Shown here: in pieces, positions 1-7,600 of the stretch
How positions within the stretch are numbered: position 1 is the stretch's first letter
Layout: each line of letters starts with the position of its first letter
DNA from: Saprospirales bacterium
Lineage (GTDB): Bacteria > Bacteroidota > Bacteroidia > Chitinophagales > Saprospiraceae
Length of the DNA: 35,521 bases
Assembly: GCA_007695035.1 (NCBI GenBank)
Contig: REEO01000016.1
Coordinates: 1-35,521, forward strand
Direction: 5' to 3'
Notes under the pieces: model-generated
The model's database searches: none
What the model saw: the letters and a program-made list of their open reading frames with translations, nothing else
What the model was told of the DNA's origin: nothing
Position numbers and translations under genes: made by a program

Positions 1-1
1 A

Positions 2-826
2 ACTGCATGGGGAGGACATACTACTGCCCCGTCTCTTTTTGAAACCGCACTGGGCCGGTATAATACCAACTATGTCCCAAATACCACCACGACCTGGGAC
101 AGTGAAGATCGACTATTTGTCATTGGCAATGGGACCTCACCATCCAATAGAAGCGATGCAATGGTCCTGCTCAAAAATGGTAATTTGGGGATCGGCATTT
201 CCACCCCTGTCCATAAACTGGCAATTCCGGTCACTACAAAAGCTGCAGATGAGGAGGCTGGTGGCGAGGGAATTGGCATTGTCAATACAGAATCAGAGAA
301 CTTTTGGAACATTCATATGTCCACTTCTTCTTTGCGCTTCAGTTACAATGGCACCACTAACGGCAGCAGAATCAATCAGGATGGTGAATACATCCAGAAC
401 TCAGATAAGCGCTTCAAAACCAATATCGCCAATTATTCAAATGTGCTTGACAGAATAAGTGAATTACGGGTGATGGAGTACAATTACTTGAATCAAACTT
501 CAGAGAGAAAAAATATTGGTTTCATAGCCCAGGATGTACTAACCGTTTTTCCTGAACTCGTTGCTGCAGATGAAGATTATCTGGGAATTAATTACTCCGG
601 CTTTAGTGTGGTGGCTATCAAAGCCATTCAAGAGCAGCAGGATCAAATCGAAGAGCAGCAAGAACAGATAGATGCCTTAATTGCTGAAAATAAAAAGCTC
701 AGAGAAAGGGCGGAAGCCAGCGAAACCCAAACAGCGGAATTGCTGAAGGCCATGCAAACAGAAATTCAGGAGCTTAGAGCCGAGGTTCAAAATCCCGGGT
801 CAGAGAAAATCGGTAGAAAGGATTAG
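2..826 (+). CDS. Peptidase S74 (intramolecular chaperone) tail-fibre-like surface protein, 5' end missing
   Basis: The reading frame is open from base 2, so the gene starts outside the window; the ATG at 161 is internal. The visible 274 residues begin with a low-complexity region of the kind found in Bacteroidota tail-fibre-domain proteins (GNLGIGIS, STPVHKLAI). A peptidase S74 chaperone domain follows, with the signature SDKRFKTNI starting at the Ser codon at 401 and then RISELRVMEYNYL and IGFIAQDV. In the known family (phage endosialidase tailspikes, human MYRF) this domain trimerises the protein and then cuts itself off just before the Ser of the SDxRxK motif; Ser, Asp and Lys are all present here. 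The last 65 residues or so are a Gln/Glu-rich coiled coil (QEQQDQIEEQQEQIDALIAE), fitting a trimer. The likely role is a trimeric surface or adhesin protein. No sorting domain follows the coiled coil, so the export route is not visible. Confidence 0.85.
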   Translation, partial: TAWGGHTTAPSLFETALGRYNTNYVPNTTTTWDSEDRLFVIGNGTSPSNRSDAMVLLKNGNLGIGISTPVHKLAIPVTTKAADEEAGGEGIGIVNTESENFWNIHMSTSSLRFSYNGTTNGSRINQDGEYIQNSDKRFKTNIANYSNVLDRISELRVMEYNYLNQTSERKNIGFIAQDVLTVFPELVAADEDYLGINYSGFSVVAIKAIQEQQDQIEEQQEQIDALIAENKKLRERAEASETQTAELLKAMQTEIQELRAEVQNPGSEKIGRKD

Positions 827-875
827 GTTGAAGGTTAGCTTAAACGCACCGAAAACCCATTCACCGACTCTGAAT

Positions 876-907
876 ATTGAGGCAAAAGGAATACCTGTGT
901 ATCTTTG
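876..907 (+). promoter_or_regulatory. Bacteroidota-type promoter of scpA
   Basis: The -33 element is ATTG (876-879) and the -7 element TATCTTTG (900-907), matching TAnnTTTG, separated by 20 nt. Transcription would begin near 914. This places the TTG at 877 upstream of the transcript and supports the TTG at 925 as the scpA start. The motif match is seen; its activity is inferred. Confidence 0.6.
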
Positions 908-924
908 CAAAAAATCTCAGGCAT

Positions 925-1686
925 TTGACCTATAATATCAAAATTGGGGAATTCGAGGGGCCATTTGATCTCTTGCTTTACTTTATCGAGCGGGACGAGT
1001 TGGATATTCACGATATCCCCATTGCGACGATTACCGAAGACTTTCTGGACTACATCCGATCCATGGAGGAACTGGATATTGACCTGGCCAGTGAGTTTAT
1101 ACTCGTGGCTGCTACCCTCGTTAGGATTAAGAGTAAAATGCTGCTGCCGAGAAAAGAGTTGGACGAACTCGGCAATGAGATTGATCCCAGAGAAGATTTG
1201 GTCAGAAAGCTGCTGGAGTATAAACGCTTTAAGGAGGTATTGGGCGATTTTCAGAAGATGGAGGAGGTGCAGTTGATGCGGGAAAAGCGGGGCAATGCTC
1301 TCAGTGAGTTGAAAAAGTTGAGCCAAAAAGCACTCATTGAAGCAGAGTTAGAAAGCGTGAGCTTGTATCGCTTATTTGAGGTTTTTCAACAACTGATGAA
1401 AGAACACGAAATGCGGGGCAAAAGGGTGGTGCACCGCGTTTACAAATACCCCTATTCCACCGAACAGCAAAGATCTTTTCTTGCGAATGAAATAAAGGAT
1501 AAAAAGAAGGTAGATTTCAGCAATCTCTTTCGCTCGCTTGAAAACCGCATGCACGGGATATTCATATTTTTGGTGATTCTGGACATGGTGAACTCCCGGG
1601 AGTTGAAAATAGTCAATGGCAAGAGACCCAATGAGTTTTGGTTGACCGGTCCCAAAGAAAGACCTATCGAGCAGACCTTCAGTTAA
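925..1686 (+). CDS. scpA: Segregation and condensation protein A (ScpA, kleisin)
   Basis: ScpA is the kleisin subunit of the bacterial SMC-ScpA-ScpB condensin, which bridges the SMC heads and helps compact and segregate the chromosome in the cytoplasm. The N-terminal signature is clear: YNIKIGEFEGPFDLLLYFIE, then RDELDIHDIPIATITEDFLDYI, the helical segment that contacts the SMC neck. A second conserved block is LASEFILVAATLVRIKSKMLLP. The C-terminal winged-helix segment (FLVILDMVNSRELKI) is also present. The frame extends up to a TTG at 877, but that lies within the promoter motif, so the TTG at 925 (giving MTYNIKIGEFEGP, 253 aa) is the better start and fits the usual 240-260 aa. No scpB lies alongside. 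The stop codon overlaps the 3' end of the convergent gene by 8 bp. Confidence 0.93.
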   Translation: MTYNIKIGEFEGPFDLLLYFIERDELDIHDIPIATITEDFLDYIRSMEELDIDLASEFILVAATLVRIKSKMLLPRKELDELGNEIDPREDLVRKLLEYKRFKEVLGDFQKMEEVQLMREKRGNALSELKKLSQKALIEAELESVSLYRLFEVFQQLMKEHEMRGKRVVHRVYKYPYSTEQQRSFLANEIKDKKKVDFSNLFRSLENRMHGIFIFLVILDMVNSRELKIVNGKRPNEFWLTGPKERPIEQTFS

Positions 1687-3898
1687 AAATTTCCCGTAAA
1701 AGCCGGGGTGCCATCTCGTCCTCGAGTTTGATAGTTGCCGGTCCTGTATCTGGTGTAACTTCCGTAATTTTTGTACCGACCGTTTTGATCTGCTCCAAAA
1801 ACCGCCTTTTTTCTACCGGTGAGGAGTCTGAAAAAGACCGTCTGAGAATAGGAAGCAGCGAATCAAATTCCTCCTTTGGCAAATCCGCGACAAATCGATT
1901 GAGGCTCCGAAGTATGGCAGGATCGTAGAACAGGGTCATCAGACCGCCAGTCAAGAAGCCCTCCAACCACTCTGCCTGGTAGATGGATGTAGAGACGTGG
2001 GAAAAGACGTAATTCATGGTGCTGCTGAGGGTCGAAAGATCAATTGCACCACGCTCCTGCAGTTGCCTTGCAGCATAGCCACTCAAATGTGGATGCGTCA
2101 TGGGGTTTTCAAGGGTGCTAAAAAGACAATCTTCCCAGTTGCTATCCACATTTTCCTGTTTCAGTATGCCAACGGCAGAAAATACCGTTTGATACAAAGA
2201 GAGAACGTCAGTGGCTCTTTGGCTTTTGATGTTGGCTGCCAGCCCCGGAAGACCGATGCACACGCGGGGTATCAATCCCAACACCAAGCGGTTGATGGGC
2301 TCGGAGTCAAAGTTGCGCACATCTCCATACCGTGATGCCAGTGCGAGGGTGGACATGGCCGGAATTATCACATCCAAATCTTCAGATGCGGAGGCCACTT
2401 GGTTTAATTGACCCAGTAGCGCATCCAAAGTCTCCTCAAGTCCCGCCAGCAGTGCGCGCATCACTGCGGTACTCAGTTCCTGGAGCTCTTTTTTCCTGGA
2501 TAGGTCCTGCAGCACTTTTTGCCGAGTTGCTGAATAGATGGTGTTGCCCAGGGTGGCCGCCTCCATGAGTCCGATCTGAAAGTCTTCCTCCCATTCCAGC
2601 TCCCAGGTTTCGGCGAAAGAACTTATAGCTGATTGGGCCTTGACGGACTGTGTTCCAAAGGGAACTCCAAGGATTTTGAGCCGGTTGAGAAATTGGCTGA
2701 GTTGAAGGTGCTTCTCTTTTCTCAGATCCAGCTTCTTAAATTTGGCCTCTCTTCTGCTGACCAGTGCTGTGAGTCTGAAGTATTTCAATTGTTGCTGAAA
2801 GTCCCGTTCAAGGGGGAGTCGCTCTTTGTACGGACCTGAGTTTCCAAACTCACTGCCGACCAGTACCTCTTTGGATATCAATTCCCAGACAACCTTGTTA
2901 TTTTGCGCAATGGTGCTAATTGCCGCTTCCCTGATGTCTTTTAGAACCGGATGGTTTCTCCGCCTGATCTGAGCCAGAGAAAAGGCGAGATCGGAGGCGT
3001 CAATCACCCTTGCAGAACTTATATTTATATCCTGTCTGCGCAGGGCCACCGCCATTTCCGCAAAGAGTAACTCCGGACAGGAGAATCCGTGTTCGAATAT
3101 GTGGCGGTAGTAAGCCGGAAACTCCACTCCGGCTCCATAGCCGCTGCTTTTCGACAACCTGTGGTAAGACCAGGGAATCCAATTGGCCTCCATTTTGGTG
3201 GATTTCAGTCCCTTTAGTTTTTGCTGATCCTCTTTATTAGTCCCCTCCGGGTGAAGGGCCGGCAGGTGGTATGCGCCACAGACCACTGCCAGTTTTTTAC
3301 CCTTGTGCTTCCTCGCAGCCTTTCGCAACTGAATGCGCATATGAGCCTCCCGAATTAGGTTTTCCTCTGAAGTCTCACTCTCCGCTTTTCGCCATTCTTT
3401 CATAAGTGTTTCAATGGCTGTAAAAACTTCTAATGGATGGTCGTTTTCCTCTATGGTTTTGTCCCACCATCGCTCGGGGACTGCCACTCCGGTGTGTTTG
3501 AGTAAGTCCCAAAATGAATGTACTGAACGACTCCTTCCTGAATTTTCAAGTATTCTTTGCTGATCCAGTTTCGCCCCTGCCGGTAAATCCATCGGAATTA
3601 CAGCAGCACCGTGCTCGTAGGCATATTTCAGGGCAATCCATTCTGGAGAAAAGGAAGCCACGGGATAAAAGGTGGTGGTCTCCGGTTCTTTGGCATTGTA
3701 AAGCATGATTGCCAGCGGCGGTTCCACCTGGTCTATGAGAAACAAGTCAAGGGCAGGCTCTGCATCAGCCGGACATTCGATCAGCAGCACATCGGGTTTT
3801 ATTTCCTCCAGTGCAGCTTTCAGAGCTTTCGCACAGCCGGGGCCATGGTGTCTGATGCCAAAATAGTGAAGGTATGTTTTATCGTTGCCGGTGGACAA
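1679..3898 (-). CDS. DUF5682 family protein with TIKI/EreA-like GX2H motifs; TTG start
   Basis: The protein (739 aa) matches the DUF5682 family in its N-terminal block HYFGIRHHGPGCAKAL, followed by LLIECPADAEPALDL. Its biochemical function is not known. Two GX2H motifs are visible, GIRH (residues 14-17) and GAYH (208-211, in VVCGAYHLPALHPEG), with Glu41 between them. This pattern resembles the EreA/ChaN/TraB/TIKI superfamily of predicted metal-dependent hydrolases; that link is inference. The C-terminal two-thirds is mostly helical and Leu-rich, with no motif I recognise. There is no signal peptide, so it is probably cytoplasmic. Start choice: an in-frame TGA lies two codons upstream of the TTG at 3898 and no Met falls before the first conserved block, so TTG is almost forced. 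The AAA (MoxR) ATPase and VWA-domain genes that I recall near DUF5682 genes are absent here. It converges on scpA with an 8-bp overlap. Confidence 0.82.
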   Translation of the reverse strand: MSTGNDKTYLHYFGIRHHGPGCAKALKAALEEIKPDVLLIECPADAEPALDLFLIDQVEPPLAIMLYNAKEPETTTFYPVASFSPEWIALKYAYEHGAAVIPMDLPAGAKLDQQRILENSGRSRSVHSFWDLLKHTGVAVPERWWDKTIEENDHPLEVFTAIETLMKEWRKAESETSEENLIREAHMRIQLRKAARKHKGKKLAVVCGAYHLPALHPEGTNKEDQQKLKGLKSTKMEANWIPWSYHRLSKSSGYGAGVEFPAYYRHIFEHGFSCPELLFAEMAVALRRQDINISSARVIDASDLAFSLAQIRRRNHPVLKDIREAAISTIAQNNKVVWELISKEVLVGSEFGNSGPYKERLPLERDFQQQLKYFRLTALVSRREAKFKKLDLRKEKHLQLSQFLNRLKILGVPFGTQSVKAQSAISSFAETWELEWEEDFQIGLMEAATLGNTIYSATRQKVLQDLSRKKELQELSTAVMRALLAGLEETLDALLGQLNQVASASEDLDVIIPAMSTLALASRYGDVRNFDSEPINRLVLGLIPRVCIGLPGLAANIKSQRATDVLSLYQTVFSAVGILKQENVDSNWEDCLFSTLENPMTHPHLSGYAARQLQERGAIDLSTLSSTMNYVFSHVSTSIYQAEWLEGFLTGGLMTLFYDPAILRSLNRFVADLPKEEFDSLLPILRRSFSDSSPVEKRRFLEQIKTVGTKITEVTPDTGPATIKLEDEMAPRLLREIFN

Positions 3899-3966
3899 GT
3901 ATCAGGTGTTTTTTCCAGGTGAATGTCGTCCTATTTGATGGAGCTTGTTCGTGATCCGGGCATAAC

Positions 3967-4638
3967 TTAGAAATTATAATTGATTCCCACGCGAATGGTT
4001 ATAGGAAGTGCCAGGGTTTGATCATCGTCGAGCAGGTTGTATAACAAACTTATTTCCGACCCCCATTTCGACCAGCTTGAGAAGTACCCCAATCCAATTA
4101 AAAGATTGTCAAAATTGAGTGTTCCGGTTGCCAGCTTACCATTGTCAGAGAAAAAATCACCAAACTGATTCCTCAAAGGGAAAGTAGCCCTTTCACGATG
4201 AAATTCCGCATGAGCAAATACCTGTCTGAATAGTTTGTGACGGGCAAAAACCCCGTAAGAAAAACTGATGGGGTGTGCGGAAAGATTCCGGTTTTCGCTC
4301 CTCACAAAAGCTTTATAGTAGGTGTAAAAAATCTCCACCCTCGGACCGACCGAAAAATCGTCATTGACCTTATACCCAACCATGGGAGACAGGCCGAAAA
4401 AAAACACATTGTATAGGTTTGAACCCTGAAACCCGAGATTTACATTGCCCCCGTACCACAATTGGTCCGTAAAGGGTGTCTCTTTTTCAGAGGGATCTTG
4501 AAGTCGAACCTGGGCATCCATTGACGAAAAAGTTACGCCAAAAATTAATAAAACGGTTAGTAAAGGTGTTAAGCTAATATTAATCGGGCAAGGAAAACGA
4601 TCCGATTCCTTAGTTTTACATTTTGATGATAAAGCCAT
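3967..4638 (-). CDS. Probable small outer-membrane beta-barrel protein, function unknown
   Basis: I do not recognise a named family. The protein is 223 aa. A signal-peptide-like segment (LTPLLTVLLIFGVTFSSMDAQ) ends near residue 43, after an unusually long polar N-terminus (MALSSKCKTKESDRF). The mature part alternates polar and aromatic residues (YGGNVNLGFQ, VGPRVEIFYTYYKAF, ISFSYGVFARH, LLIGLGYFSSW) and ends ITIRVGINYNF. A terminal Phe and this pattern are typical of outer-membrane barrels with about eight strands. There is no in-frame alternative start closer to the hydrophobic core. Its ATG lies only 7 bp from the ATG of the divergent protease gene, so both 5' signals must sit within or across the two coding regions. 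Confidence 0.7.
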   Translation of the reverse strand: MALSSKCKTKESDRFPCPINISLTPLLTVLLIFGVTFSSMDAQVRLQDPSEKETPFTDQLWYGGNVNLGFQGSNLYNVFFFGLSPMVGYKVNDDFSVGPRVEIFYTYYKAFVRSENRNLSAHPISFSYGVFARHKLFRQVFAHAEFHRERATFPLRNQFGDFFSDNGKLATGTLNFDNLLIGLGYFSSWSKWGSEISLLYNLLDDDQTLALPITIRVGINYNF

Positions 4639-4645
4639 AATTTAA

Positions 4646-7600
4646 ATGAATTTTCGCGATAAAGGTAATGAAGTTTTGAGAATACTATCAACCGGTTTTT
4701 TGAGATTCACAATTTTAACGGCCTTTTTAACGGTCTCTTACAGTGCCTATTGCCAATCATTCACCCTTACTTCAGGGGATGTGATTTCTGAGCGACACGA
4801 ACTAGCCGATTTGGGGACTTTTTTCTCTTCCTATGATTTGTACCATTTGGAGTTGGATGCGTTAGTGGATCATCTTGAGGGGCGTCCTGAATTTACCGAG
4901 CTTGATCTCCGGTTTGGTGACGAAAAAGAATTTACCCTCTTTTTAGAAACTGCTGAGGTGGCGCGCAATCCGTACATCCTCCAAAGAGCGACACCGCAGG
5001 GTGTTCAAAGTGAGATGCGCACCAGAAATGTGGCATTCAAGGGCCATGTGATGGGGGAACCGCGCAGCCACGTCCGGCTAGTAATTGACCGCAACTTTAT
5101 TTACGGTTACATTGAGATCGACGAAGACCGCTGGTTTATCGAGCCCAAACGCTTTTTTACAGGAGAAACGGAAAATGTTTTTGTGTGGTACCACACGGAT
5201 GATGCGATACACACCTTTGAAGACAACCACTGTGCGAGCATGACACTCGAGGAGAATCAACGAAATCTCATTCCCAATATGTGGCTTAGAAACGATGATA
5301 GAAATCAAACACAGACCAGGGTAGGGGATTGCTATGAGATTCAGATTGCAATTGCCAGCGATTGGCTAATGTATAACGACTACAATCAAAGTACCACCGA
5401 ACTGGAGAATCGAAACATAGGTGTTTTAAATAATGTGCAGGGGAATTACGAAGGAGAGTTTGACGATGATCTGATTTTTGTCATAGCTACTCAGTTTATC
5501 TCGACCTGTAGCACCTGCGATCCCTGGACAGGCAGTACCAGTGCCGGTGCTCTTTTGGGCTCATTCAGGAGCTGGGGTAATAGTGGAGGTTTCGGTGTTT
5601 CATTTGGAGTTGCCGCTCTCTGGACAGCGAGAAACTTTGATGGCAACACCTTGGGTATGGCCTATGTGGGAGGGGCTTGTAATAACAGTCGCTATAGTGT
5701 CAACCAGGATTTTACATCCAATGCTGAATTTCTCAGAGTATTGTTAGCGCATGAGCTGGGCCACAATTTTAATGCTCTCCACGATGCGCAGGGTGCACCG
5801 TTTATTATGGCCCCGGCTGTTTCTACATCGAACAACTGGAGTTCCACTTCAATAAATACCATCAGTAGTTTCATCTCAAATCTCTCTAACCAGGCCAATT
5901 GCCTCGAGGATTGTGGTGATCCGATTCCACCGGATCCTGATTTTTACTACACAGCCGATCAGGTGTGTCCGGGAGGGGAGGTGTATTTCTACGATCAATC
6001 GACCAACAATCCCAATGGTTGGAATTGGTTCTTTCCCGGCGGAATCCCCGAGTCATCCACAGAGCGCAACCCTGTAGTGACTTATACAACGCCCGGGGTT
6101 TATGATGTAATCCTCACAGTCGAAAACAGTCATGGCGATAATACGATGACCCTAGCTGGAGCTGTAGAGGTTACTGAATTCGATGGAGTTGAAGTGGTGT
6201 TGTACGACGATTTTGAAGATGGCCTGGGTGATTGGGATTTGGACGCCAACGGCAATTTTACCTGGGTTCAAACCGCAGTGTCACATATGCCAATTGGTCA
6301 AACAGGAATGGGTATAAACAATTTTCAAAATGGAAATGTGGGCGAAAAGGATGCCGTTATTTCTGAAGTAATGGATTTTTCTGGCAGGATGGAAATTTAT
6401 CTCGAGATAGAATACGCCCACAGAAGGAGAAATGCCCTACGCCAGGATTCTCTGAATATTTACCTTTCCACCAATGGAGGGCAGACCTTTGACCACAGGG
6501 TTTTTGCAGATGCTGAAAATGGAAGCGGAAATTTTGCTACCGCTGCTGATCAAAACCAGTTTTTCACCCCTTCTGAGGACGAAGACTGGTGTACCGATGG
6601 TAATTTTGGCAGCGGTTGTATCTCTCTTGACCTCAGCTCTTTCTCCGGTGAGCAATCCGTGGTCCTGCGCATAGAGAATGTAAATGATAACGGTAACAAC
6701 ACCTTTATCAACAGGGTAAACCTTTATTCATCCTGTCAAATTACTTCTCCTCCGGATCCTCTCTTCTCAGCGACGCCAACTTTCGGATGTGCCGATTTGG
6801 AGGTGTTGTTTGAAGATTTTTCAACCAACTTTCCCAATGAATGGGAGTGGAGCTTTCCGGGGGGAAATCCGTCGAGTTCAAACGAACAGAATCCCTTTGT
6901 CACTTATACCGAACCCGGGTTTTACGATGTGAGCCTCGAGGTTACAAATCCGGCAGGTACTGCTGAGGTGACTGAAGACTTTTTCATATATGTGGATGAT
7001 GTGCCTGTTTCCATGTTCGACTACGAAGTAAATTCCCTCGAGGTTGAATTTGAAGATCACAGTGAGCGCGCAATTGAATATTTCTGGGATTTTGGTGACG
7101 GCAATACCAGCAATGCACCCAATCCTGTCCATCAATATTCCGGCCCAGGTACTTATCAGGTACAACTGGAAGTGGTCAATGATTGTGGCAGCGATTTCAT
7201 TACAATAAATGTTGAAGTAACTGAAAAGCCCACCGCGGCGTTTGCAGCTTCGGAAGATTCAGGTTGTGCACCTTTTACTGTCGAATTCACCAACGAATCT
7301 AGCGACAATTCGGACTCTTTCTCCTGGCAGTTTCCCGGAGGTAGCCCTTCAGAGTCGAGCGATGAAAATCCGGTGGTAATTTACGATGAGCCCGGGAGTT
7401 ACTCGGTGATTTTGATTGCGTCAAACAACGTGGGTGACGATACACTGGAGGTGGTTGATATGATCGAAGTGGATGATATACCCGATGCATCCTTTACAGT
7501 GGATATTGACAGCAACCTGGTTGATATTACCAATGAAACCCAGGATGCTGATGAGTTTGAGTGGAGTTTCGGAGATGGGGACACCAGTCAGCTTGAGCAA

